5,485 bases of DNA, taken from Pseudomonadota bacterium (GTDB taxonomy: Bacteria > Desulfobacterota > Desulfobacteria > Desulfobacterales > RPRI01). The stretch covers positions 1-5,485 of the forward strand of contig JAHJRK010000299.1 in assembly GCA_018830925.1 (NCBI GenBank), given 5' to 3'. Of the stretch, positions 1 through 5,225 are shown in pieces. How positions within the stretch are numbered: the stretch's first letter is position 1; each line of letters begins with the position of its first letter. The notes under the pieces were generated by a model. That model searched no databases and had not been told where the DNA came from. It saw only the letters and a program-made list of their open reading frames with translations. The position numbers were made by a program, and so were the translations under genes.

Positions 1-186
1 TATGAGACAATCATATATTTCTTTTGTTAGTGTGCCTTCGTAAAAGTCTTCTTTATTCAAATTGTCAACCCTGTTAAAATAGATTGCGCTATCTTTCAGG
101 AGCTTCTCAAATTTCCAGAAATCCATGTACTTAATTAAGGGAGTGTTTTCATTTATATCATTGTCAGCAGGAATTTGTTCTGCCAT
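1..186 (-). CDS. DUF2971-like protein, N-terminal 62 codons (3' end outside window)
   Basis: The frame starts at an ATG (186-184) and stays open to the left edge. An in-frame TAA at 204-202 excludes an earlier start on the same frame. The product begins MAEQIPADND and continues with LIKYMDFWKFEKLL, then AIYFNRVDNLNKEDFYEG at about residues 35-51. The order K-Y-M, hydrophobic helix, 'l-Y-F-x-R-x-D', then 'D-F-x-E-G' resembles the N-terminus of DUF2971 proteins, which usually read 'l.KY......l.....lyfs....fnDpfEg'. DUF2971 proteins are cytoplasmic, of unknown biochemical function, and often lie in accessory or defence-rich regions. The Shine-Dalgarno is weak (TGAG about 7 bases upstream). It reads in the same direction as higBA, about 400 bp downstream of higA. 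That it is coding is well supported by its composition; the family is recognised from pattern only, without the C-terminal part. Confidence 0.68.
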   Translation of the reverse strand, partial: MAEQIPADNDINENTPLIKYMDFWKFEKLLKDSAIYFNRVDNLNKEDFYEGTLTKEIYDCLI

Positions 187-346
187 ATTTTTCTCAGCAC
201 TTTATGGGAATATTGAGGACATAATACCGATGTTAAGTGGTTCGAATAGTCCAGTATTTTATTTCTTCCTGATTTTCCGCCTATACCCGACAATTTCATT
301 CATGTGTCCGGTGATCCCAACCCCTTACATGACATCTTAATTAATA

Positions 347-607
347 TCATAAATATTTACGAATTAACATCATTGATAACGGTTTGAAATCCTGAACATT
401 TGCTGGATTCGATGAGCCACTGACTTCAGGAAGCAGCCCACATTTTACATTGACAAAAAATTGGCTGTTAAGCCTTCCCGCATTACCACCAGTATCCAAT
501 AATCCTCGGCAAAAATCGATCTTCCGTTTTTGTATTTGCTCTCCTTGGGCATCAAAATACTTAATTTTTGTATCGGGAGTTATCTTTCTCTTAAGTACCT
601 TATGCAC
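347..607 (-). pseudogene. Unrecognised ~86-codon frame overlapping the 3' end of higA; possible gene remnant
   Basis: An open minus-strand frame ends in TGA at 349-347. The only plausible start after higA is GTG at 607-605, which overlaps the higA stop (TAA 602-600) by 8 bases in another frame, with no clear Shine-Dalgarno. The frame also stays open backward into higA (to 712), but that part reads as a shadow of higA. From about 580 leftward the translation looks protein-like: IKYFDAQGEQIQKRKIDF, then CRGLLDTGGNAGRLNSQFFV and NVKCGLLPEVSGSSNPA, mixing charged, aromatic and glycine residues as coding DNA does. The opposite strand gives only a poor Cys/Ser/Pro-rich frame. I do not recognise a family. 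It could be a small third gene coupled to higBA, or the tail of a gene interrupted when the toxin-antitoxin module arrived. It is not certain that it is expressed. Confidence 0.35.
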
Positions 608-899
608 GCGCAAGTTGACGGATTCCAGAGATCCTGCGGTTGACAACCTTTTCGGCCATTTTGAGGTCATAGGTCGCCTGCAAGTTGATCCAGTATTGAG
701 GCGTCTGGCCAAAGGCCTTGCCGAAAAGTAAGGCCATCTCAGCGGTGACAGGTCTTTTCCCTTTGACGACGTGGGATATTCTCATGGCTGAAAGTCCAAT
801 GGTGCGTGCAAACTCAGCCTGAGAGATCCGCAATTCGTCAAGATTCTCTTTAAGAAATTCACCCGGATGGACCGGAGGAAGATTATTTTTTGGATTCAT
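600..899 (-). CDS. higA: HigA-type antitoxin, XRE-family DNA-binding protein
   Basis: This 99-residue protein has the layout of HigA/VapI antitoxins. The leader PPVHPGEFLKENLDELRISQ (residues 8-27) contains the family signature 'HPGEfLkE.l.elgis'. A helix-turn-helix follows, with SQAEFARTIGLSAMRISHVV at 26-45 and the wing/dimer part GKRPVTAEMALLFGKAFG, then the typical QTPQYWINLQATYDLKMAE near 65-83. In the cell it should bind and neutralise the HigB toxin and, through the helix-turn-helix, repress the shared promoter. The start is fixed by a near-perfect Shine-Dalgarno 6 bases upstream that begins directly after the higB stop codon. The gene follows higB with a 12-bp gap, the usual toxin-first order of higBA loci. 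Length and motifs are complete, so it looks functional. The chromosomal role (stabilising a region, stress response or anti-phage) cannot be told from sequence. Confidence 0.93.
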   Translation of the reverse strand: MNPKNNLPPVHPGEFLKENLDELRISQAEFARTIGLSAMRISHVVKGKRPVTAEMALLFGKAFGQTPQYWINLQATYDLKMAEKVVNRRISGIRQLARA

Positions 900-905
900 G
901 GTTTT

Positions 906-911
906 ACCTCC
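906..911 (-). promoter_or_regulatory. Strong Shine-Dalgarno of higA
   Basis: On the minus strand GGAGGT lies between the higB stop (TGA 914-912) and the higA ATG, 6 bases before the start. It contrasts with the toxin gene, which has no recognisable Shine-Dalgarno. The asymmetry would favour antitoxin synthesis from the common mRNA; that consequence is inferred. Confidence 0.85.
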
Positions 912-1193
912 TCAGTGATAATCAACAATTTCAACATCGTAAGCCTCACCTTTTTCAAACCGGAAACAGACGCGCCATTGTTCGTTGATGCGGATGCTCC
1001 ATTGTCCGGTGCGAGCTCCTATTAAAGATTCCAAATGGTTAGATGGCGGCATACGGAGATCGTTGATAACCATTGCTGCGTCGATCTGCGTCAAACACTT
1101 TATCGCCCGTTTCAGAACATCGGGCGGAAAACGTCTGGATTTCCCGGTGATATAAAAACGTTCGGTTTCAGTATCCGCGAATGTTCTAATCAT
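912..1193 (-). CDS. higB: HigB-type toxin, RelE/ParE-superfamily mRNA interferase
   Basis: The 93-residue product matches the HigB family end to end. It begins MIRTFADTETERFYITGKSR (family 'MI.sF....t..ff.tG.s'), has the central LESLIGARTGQWSIRINEQW (residues 54-73; family 'L..LkG.r.g.wSv.v.g.W'), then RVCFRFEKGEAYDVEIVDYH at 74-93. The closing Asp91-Tyr92-His93 is the conserved C-terminal catalytic 'DYH' of HigB ribosome-dependent endoribonucleases, which cut mRNA at the ribosomal A site. No key residue appears lost, so the toxin is probably active and held in check by HigA. The start agrees with the family N-terminus and lies just downstream of a good promoter, leaving almost no 5' leader. 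The gene is the first of the higBA operon and diverges from the transporter operon. Confidence 0.94.
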   Translation of the reverse strand: MIRTFADTETERFYITGKSRRFPPDVLKRAIKCLTQIDAAMVINDLRMPPSNHLESLIGARTGQWSIRINEQWRVCFRFEKGEAYDVEIVDYH

Positions 1194-1200
1194 TGGTAGA

Positions 1201-1229
1201 TCTATAAACTATTTGTTTATGATAGTCAA
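1201..1229 (-). promoter_or_regulatory. higBA promoter (sigma70-type)
   Basis: Read on the minus strand, TTGACT (1229-1224) and TATAGA (1206-1201) are separated by exactly 17 bases. The expected transcription start is about 7 bases past the -10 box, near 1194, which places it at or one base before the higB ATG at 1193. The toxin mRNA would therefore be leaderless or nearly so, consistent with the lack of a Shine-Dalgarno. Confidence 0.72.
1204..1220. promoter_or_regulatory. Probable HigA operator palindrome
   Basis: A perfect inverted repeat ATAAAC-N5-GTTTAT lies between the -35 and -10 boxes of the higBA promoter and overlaps the -10. Its position and symmetry fit autorepression by a dimeric helix-turn-helix antitoxin. 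That HigA binds it is inferred. Confidence 0.6.
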
Positions 1230-1232
1230 GCC
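1212..1232 (-). repeat. Left copy of a ~20-bp inverted repeat (GGCTTGACT-N3-ATAAACAAA)
   Basis: On the minus strand GGCTTGACT (1232-1224) is followed by three bases and ATAAACAAA (1220-1212). All 18 boxed bases recur on the plus strand at 1468-1487 with a two-base spacer. This copy contains the higBA -35 box and one half of the operator palindrome. Confidence 0.8.
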
Positions 1233-1340
1233 GGAAAACTCCTTACGAAAGCCAGGGGCTGGCGATGTGGTTGGGAAAGGGGATCAGATCTGGTTAAAGA
1301 GCGTTTCTATATAATCAAAAAATCAAGAGGTTGCGCTTAA

Positions 1341-1356
1341 AGCATACACATATGCT
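1341..1356. repeat. Perfect palindrome AGCATA-CACA-TATGCT
   Basis: The two 6-base arms are fully complementary around a 4-base loop. The centre (1348.5) is one base from the midpoint of the flanking 1212/1487 inverted repeat pair. It may be a regulator site or the tip of a larger degenerate fold-back. Confidence 0.5.
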
Positions 1357-1404
1357 GCACAATGAATCCCACAGATTGACACTTAAGATCGCTCAAAAAA
1401 ACCA

Positions 1405-1432
1405 TTTCCGGATGGAAACTAAATACGTTTCC
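1405..1432. repeat. Three-arm overlapping inverted repeats (TTTCC / GGAAAC / GTTTCC)
   Basis: The central arm GGAAAC (1414-1419) can pair upstream with TTTCC (1405-1409, loop of 4) or downstream with GTTTCC (1427-1432, loop of 7). The two hairpins exclude each other. This may reflect tandem half-sites for a regulator or a small structural switch, or be chance. Confidence 0.4.
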
Positions 1433-1467
1433 TGGGGAACGGTAATGGCATTTTATAGTTTCAGTTG

Positions 1468-1487
1468 GGCTTGACTGGATAAACAAA
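1468..1487 (+). repeat. Right copy of the inverted repeat (GGCTTGACT-N2-ATAAACAAA)
   Basis: GGCTTGACT (1468-1476) plus ATAAACAAA (1479-1487) matches the left copy in both boxes and faces the transporter operon. No good -10 box follows at 16-18 bases, so it does not look like a second complete promoter, and only one operator half-site is present. AGTTT also precedes both copies (minus 1240-1236; plus 1457-1461), so the similarity may extend weakly inward. Confidence 0.8.
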
Positions 1488-1501
1488 ATTCAAAATCCGC
1501 C

Positions 1502-1530
1502 TTGACAGTCAGAGGTAAGTTCAATAATAA
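1502..1530 (+). promoter_or_regulatory. Candidate promoter of the TRAP operon
   Basis: A consensus -35 TTGACA (1502-1507) is followed by an AT-rich stretch with AATAAT (1523-1528, spacer 15) or TAATAA (1525-1530, spacer 17) as possible -10 boxes. Neither combination is ideal. A start near 1535 would give a leader of about 170 bases that includes the nested stem-loop. Confidence 0.35.
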
Positions 1531-1599
1531 CCGGATAATAATTCTGGTCTTTTATATTTCAACAATCGCAGGGATCAGAAGCGGCTTTTTTATTGAAGC

Positions 1600-1653
1600 T
1601 TCCCCGCTGCAAGTCCGCCCGCCATACCGATTGGCGGGACCTTCGGCGGGGAA
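1600..1653 (+). other. Nested GC-rich stem-loop in the leader of the TRAP operon
   Basis: The outer stem pairs TTCCCCGCTG (1600-1609) with CGGCGGGGAA (1644-1653): ten pairs with one G-U. The inner stem pairs CCCGCCA (1618-1624) with TGGCGGG (1632-1638) around a 7-base loop. No T-run follows, so it is not a standard terminator. An upstream AGCGG (1580-1584) could compete for CCGCT (1604-1608), allowing an alternative fold. It could be an mRNA leader structure or a dispersed palindromic (REP-like) repeat. Confidence 0.55.
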
Positions 1654-1695
1654 TGCGCTCGCTGCTTCGGTTTACCTGCACCATTATTTAAGGCA

Positions 1696-1701
1696 AAGGA
1701 G
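1696..1701 (+). promoter_or_regulatory. Shine-Dalgarno of the TAXI gene
   Basis: AAGGAG ends 6 bases before the ATG at 1708, which fixes that start and places the signal peptide at the N-terminus. Confidence 0.85.
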
Positions 1702-1707
1702 CGCGAT

Positions 1708-2703
1708 ATGAAAAAAATTATCATTATGGCACTGGCACTGTTTCTTTCAACCACAGTCAATCTGTACGCAGAAGGCAGCAGGGTGGTAATTGCAACAGGC
1801 GGAATCGGCGGCGTATATTATTATTACGGAACCCAGATATCCGAAATACTCAACAAAAACAATGTGGCCTCCGCAACCGCTATCCAGACTGCTGCATCTG
1901 TGGATAACATGCTTCTGATACGGGATAAAACAGATACAGCCAAGGGAACTTATTTTTTCGCCACGGTTCTGCCTGATACTGCTTATTTCACCGTTACGGG
2001 CAAGCATGAAAAATTTGCGGAAAAACCGGCCAAGGCCAGTATAATGTGGATGATGTATCCGAATTATCTGCACGTTGTCACAACGGACAAATCCGGAATT
2101 ACCAAGCTCACGGATCTGCAGGACAAACGCGTTTCAACCGGAGCGCCCGGATCCGGAACCGAATTTACGGCCCTCAATCTCCTGAAAGCCGCCAAAGTGG
2201 ATCCTGACAAATTCAAGAAATGGGAGAAACTTGGGGCCAAGGAGTCGGATGAGGGTCTCGGTAACGGCACGCTTGATGCCTATGTATGGTCCGGCGGTCT
2301 GCCCACCGGTTCCATCGTCGAACTGTCAAATACCCTCAAACGCAAAGGCCTCAACCTCTTTCTGGTACCGCTTCCGGAAACAGATCCCGGTGTGGCTGCT
2401 TTTATGAAAGAATTCTCAGGCCTATCCGACAACCTGATAATCAAAAAGGATGTTTATGGAACTGCTTCCGATACGCCTACACTGGCTTTCTGGAACATGT
2501 TTGTCTGCCCTGAATCCACTCCTGAAGATCTGGCATACAAGACCGTCAAGGCGGTTTTTGAAAATACCGAAACGCTTCGCGCTTCGGTAAAAGCAGCAAG
2601 AGACACCACACCGGAAAGCTCGGCCAAGTTTGTCGGCAAGGCCGCTATTCCCTTTCATCCCGGCGCTGTGAAATATTACAGGGAAAAAGGTCTGGTTAAA
2701 TAG
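1708..2703 (+). CDS. TRAP transporter substrate-binding protein, TAXI family
   Basis: This is the periplasmic receptor of a TRAP transporter. The first 21 residues form a signal peptide (KK, hydrophobic IIIMALALFLS, cleavage likely after LYA21), so the mature protein is periplasmic. TAXI hallmarks are present in order: IATGGIGGVYYYYG (28-41, family 'igtGg.gGvYyp.G'), KRVSTGAPGSGTE (140-152, family 'GkrvsvGapGSGte'), the mid-domain LGNGTLDAYVWSGGLPTGSI (184-203), and the C-terminal IPFHPGAVKYYREKG (314-328, family 'iPlHpGA.rYyrE.G'). The 331-residue length is normal. TAXI receptors bind small organic anions such as glutamate or other carboxylates; the ligand here cannot be read from the sequence. 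The stretch YFFATVLPDTAYFTVTGKHE (82-101) replaces the usual 'dia.a....y.a..G' region and looks non-standard. It is the first gene of the operon. Confidence 0.93.
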   Translation: MKKIIIMALALFLSTTVNLYAEGSRVVIATGGIGGVYYYYGTQISEILNKNNVASATAIQTAASVDNMLLIRDKTDTAKGTYFFATVLPDTAYFTVTGKHEKFAEKPAKASIMWMMYPNYLHVVTTDKSGITKLTDLQDKRVSTGAPGSGTEFTALNLLKAAKVDPDKFKKWEKLGAKESDEGLGNGTLDAYVWSGGLPTGSIVELSNTLKRKGLNLFLVPLPETDPGVAAFMKEFSGLSDNLIIKKDVYGTASDTPTLAFWNMFVCPESTPEDLAYKTVKAVFENTETLRASVKAARDTTPESSAKFVGKAAIPFHPGAVKYYREKGLVK

Positions 2704-2711
2704 CAGACTGA

Positions 2712-3107
2712 ATGCGCAAACGGTTTGTAATAATATGCGGAATCACGATGGCCATATTCCTTTTGCTGGTCAAGCCTGCCGTGATTCGAACAGAAAATGA
2801 AACCCGTCTGGCAGTCCTTTTTCGCTGGCAGACGGGTACAATTAGTTTTATAAATTCGGTGACCGGTCAACCGGTTGTAATTCGGTTCACCATTCGCAAC
2901 CAATTTCAGAATTTTTCTGTTTCAGCAGATGAAACGACCGAGGCATATTATTCTCATGGTGTTTATGACTTGAATCAGGCCGTTTCCTGTGAGTCCACCA
3001 GTCGTTTGAAGTTCTGTTCGATGAAAGGAATCATGCTAAACATGGGCTTTTATACCTTAACTGTTAAAGACGGCTGTCTGGAGGTCGATCTGTTATGGAC
3101 TCTGTAA
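2712..3107 (+). CDS. Small membrane-anchored or exported DUF1850-like protein of the TAXI-TRAP operon
   Basis: The 131-residue product has an N-terminal hydrophobic segment (residues 5-24, after MRKR), indicating an uncleaved anchor or signal, followed by a beta-rich extracytoplasmic part. ISFINSVTGQPVVIRFTI (44-61) resembles the DUF1850 core 'f.yvHSvtg.pv.e.f.v', and EAYYSHGVYDLN (77-88) lies where DUF1850 has 't.y.s.GaG'. The conserved His of 'HSv' is Asn here. Genes for DUF1850 proteins commonly lie between TAXI and fused permease genes, exactly as here; their role is unknown, and accessory help to the transporter is inferred. There are three Cys in the exported part (93, 102, 122). The gene starts 8 bases after the TAXI stop with no evident Shine-Dalgarno, suggesting translational coupling, and its last 13 bases overlap the permease gene. 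Family assignment rests on context plus a faint motif. Confidence 0.62.
   Translation: MRKRFVIICGITMAIFLLLVKPAVIRTENETRLAVLFRWQTGTISFINSVTGQPVVIRFTIRNQFQNFSVSADETTEAYYSHGVYDLNQAVSCESTSRLKFCSMKGIMLNMGFYTLTVKDGCLEVDLLWTL
3080..3084 (+). promoter_or_regulatory. Shine-Dalgarno of the permease gene inside the DUF1850-like gene
   Basis: GGAGG lies 10 bases before the ATG at 3095 and within the preceding coding sequence. It supports this start and the 13-bp gene overlap. Confidence 0.7.
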
Positions 3108-5191
3108 TTCGCAGGCTGGTGACCATTATAGCTGTTCTGGGAACGCTATATCATCTCTATCTCGTTGTTCATCCTTACACGCCACTATCCGACTTGCGCG
3201 TCTCCCTTCTGGATCTGACCCAGGTTCAACGGGCCGCGCATGTCTTTCTGGTCGCGCTTCTGGGGTATCTGCTCAGCTTTGTGCGGATCAAGCCACGGCA
3301 TAAACTCGGCGGCATACCGCTTGCCGTCATGACCGTTGTCTTCATGATCGAATTTCTTCGGCTGGACCTGCAAATATCGCTGAAGTTGTTTGCCGTCATT
3401 ATCTGGGCCTGCACCATGCTGCCCACCCTGGTACCAGCGCTGCAGAAACCTTCCAACATTGCATGCGCGCTGTTCAGCTTTCTGCCATTTATTTATCTGC
3501 TGGTAAATTACGAAACACTGATTTATCGATCCGTCATGCCGGAGCCGTGGGACATGATCATGTCCTTCAGCGAGATTCTGTTGATTCTGGGGGTCATTTT
3601 CAGGTTAAGCGGTCCGATAATGCCCACTCTTGTGATGATCTTTCTGCTGTATAATCTCTACGGCAACTATATTCCCGGTATGTTTTCCAATCCGGGTTTT
3701 GATCTCGACATGGTGCTGGGAAAAATGTACTGCGAAACCGAAGCCGGCATTTTTGGATCGATTACCGGCGTATCCCTCAAGTATCTGATCTATTTCACCA
3801 CACTGGGGGCAGTTGTCACGCGCATGAACTTCGGTCAGATCATCGCAAACATTGCGCTGCTGTTTGTCGGCAGAAGCCCGGCATCTCCCGGACGATCCTG
3901 TTCAATCATGGCCGTCCTGATGGGCATGTTTTCCGGATCAGGGGCAGCCGACACACAGTTTGTGGCCACCCTGACCAAGCCGCTGTTTGAAAAGGTGGGA
4001 TATGACAAGCTTGTGGCTGCCGGTGTGATCGCCACCGTCGGGTCAGTCGCGTATATCACACCGCCTGTCATGGGATCGATTTCCTTTATCATGGTTGAGC
4101 TTCTGTCCATTCCCTATTCATCGATCATAGTCATGGCCATTGGCCCAATGCTTCTGTATCTGCTTGGCATTATTGTATATAACGAGCTTTATGTTAAAAA
4201 GCAGAAACTGCCGCAACTGGAAATTTCAACTCTTATCGATTTCTCGTACTTCTTACGGTACTGCTATGTCTTCATTCCCATCATCTTCATCATCATGATG
4301 ATCTACAGAGGCTTTTCCATCAATATTACGGTCACGGCCGCGACGTTTCTTTTTGTTCTTTTTGCCTATGCAGATCCCAGCCTCAGGCCACCCTTCGGGA
4401 ATTTGATAAAAGCGCTGGAAGAGGGCATCATTAGTCTTCTGCCGATCGCCAGCGCCGTCATTGCCGCCAATATGATCATGTCCATGATGGTCATCAGCGG
4501 ACTGGCATCCAAGTTTTCGATCATCCTGATGGATATCAGCGGCAGCAGTATTCTTCTGGCTACACTCTTTACCGGCGTTTTCAGCCTGATTCTGGGCATG
4601 GGTGTTCCACCGATCGCCACCTATGTACTGACTTCGGCCCTGACCGCACCGACCATTCAGAAACTGGCCATGCTAAACGGCATTCCTGAAGATGCGGCGC
4701 TTCTGGCAACCCATATGTTTCTGTTTTATTTTGCTGTGCTGGCCGAAGTCACGCCCCCGGTTGCGCTTTCTGCCTATGCGGCCAGCTCGGTCATGGGCAC
4801 GGATCCGATAAAAACCGGTGTGTTCGCCGCGCGCGTGGCTCTTCCCAAATATTTTATCGGTCTTACTTTCATTCTTTCCTTCAGTGGAACCGCTATTCTG
4901 ATCATTCCGGTTCTTCAGACCATGCACGGATTTGAGGCGTTCTGTTTTATTGCGCTTCGTTTTCTTTTTTCCATTATGGCCGTAATCTTTCTGAATGTGG
5001 CGGTGGTGGGATATTTTGTAAAATCGCTTTCCACTCTGGAGAGAATCATTACGGGAATCTGCGCTGTTCTGTTGTTCTACCCGAATGTTAACATGAATTT
5101 GGTCGCCGGGGTGATCTCCAGTATCTTTATTATAAAAAACTGGACTGACGCCAGAAAAATAAAAATGACATCTGGAATCCTGCCGACCTGA
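3095..5191 (+). CDS. TRAP transporter fused permease (4TM + 12TM, DctQM-type)
   Basis: This 698-residue integral membrane protein joins the small and large TRAP subunits, as usual for TAXI systems. The N-terminal third has hydrophobic segments near 7-25, 47-64, 73-88, 96-115 and 122-138. The DctM-like part starts at about 160 with ILGVIFRLSGPIMPTLVMIF and YNLYGNYIPGMFSNPGF (186-202). Core motifs are FSGSGAADTQFVATLTKPLF (279-298), ITPPVMGSISFIMVELLSIP (321-340), LGMGVPPIATYVLTSALTAP (500-519) and ATHMFLFYFAVLAEVTPPVA (538-557), matching the family's two half-repeats. It should use an ion gradient (Na+ in characterised TRAP systems) to move substrate handed over by the TAXI protein across the inner membrane. 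Some usually conserved residues differ: D286 where the family mostly has N, KPL for IPL, and MGVPPIATY for MGLPTTAAY. It is the third gene of the operon, with the URO-D gene 34 bp downstream. Confidence 0.92.
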   Translation: MDSVIRRLVTIIAVLGTLYHLYLVVHPYTPLSDLRVSLLDLTQVQRAAHVFLVALLGYLLSFVRIKPRHKLGGIPLAVMTVVFMIEFLRLDLQISLKLFAVIIWACTMLPTLVPALQKPSNIACALFSFLPFIYLLVNYETLIYRSVMPEPWDMIMSFSEILLILGVIFRLSGPIMPTLVMIFLLYNLYGNYIPGMFSNPGFDLDMVLGKMYCETEAGIFGSITGVSLKYLIYFTTLGAVVTRMNFGQIIANIALLFVGRSPASPGRSCSIMAVLMGMFSGSGAADTQFVATLTKPLFEKVGYDKLVAAGVIATVGSVAYITPPVMGSISFIMVELLSIPYSSIIVMAIGPMLLYLLGIIVYNELYVKKQKLPQLEISTLIDFSYFLRYCYVFIPIIFIIMMIYRGFSINITVTAATFLFVLFAYADPSLRPPFGNLIKALEEGIISLLPIASAVIAANMIMSMMVISGLASKFSIILMDISGSSILLATLFTGVFSLILGMGVPPIATYVLTSALTAPTIQKLAMLNGIPEDAALLATHMFLFYFAVLAEVTPPVALSAYAASSVMGTDPIKTGVFAARVALPKYFIGLTFILSFSGTAILIIPVLQTMHGFEAFCFIALRFLFSIMAVIFLNVAVVGYFVKSLSTLERIITGICAVLLFYPNVNMNLVAGVISSIFIIKNWTDARKIKMTSGILPT

Positions 5192-5225
5192 GATCTTTAG
5201 GGAATTATTAAGGAGCTGTTCCATT

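Larger units (their letters stand above)
1230..1707. other. Intergenic region between the divergent higBA and transporter operons
   Basis: I find no convincing gene in this stretch. It holds, left to right, a perfect TATAAT at 1310-1315 without a matching -35 box, a 6-bp palindrome, overlapping hairpin arms, the right copy of the inverted repeat, a TTGACA-based promoter candidate, and a nested GC-rich stem-loop. TTGACA also occurs at 1376-1381 with no usable -10 box. A 69-codon frame at 1502-1711 has no family resemblance and runs through the stem-loop, so I do not count it as a gene. Confidence 0.7.

Noticed and set aside
300..332. Inverted repeat TCATGT...ACATGA as a terminator or operator
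   Set aside because: It has only six A/T-rich pairs around a 21-base loop, with no T-run; likely chance.
125..340. 71-codon plus-strand frame with hydrophobic content
   Set aside because: It overlaps the better-supported minus-strand DUF2971-like start, has no Shine-Dalgarno, and has a Phe/Ser/Pro-rich composition typical of antisense readthrough.
450..731. 93-codon plus-strand frame
   Set aside because: It lies antisense to higA and the adjacent minus-strand frame, and its composition is shadow-like.
1205..1495. Target-site duplication flanking the 1212/1487 inverted repeats
   Set aside because: The bases immediately outside the two copies do not match as direct repeats, so insertion cannot be shown.
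1581..1591. Possible intrinsic terminator: GCGGC followed by TTTTTT
   Set aside because: No complementary GCCGC arm lies upstream within hairpin distance.
1502..1711. 69-codon plus-strand frame starting at TTG
   Set aside because: No homology pattern is visible, it crosses the GC-rich stem-loop, its start codon coincides with a TTGACA -35 box, and it overlaps the TAXI start.
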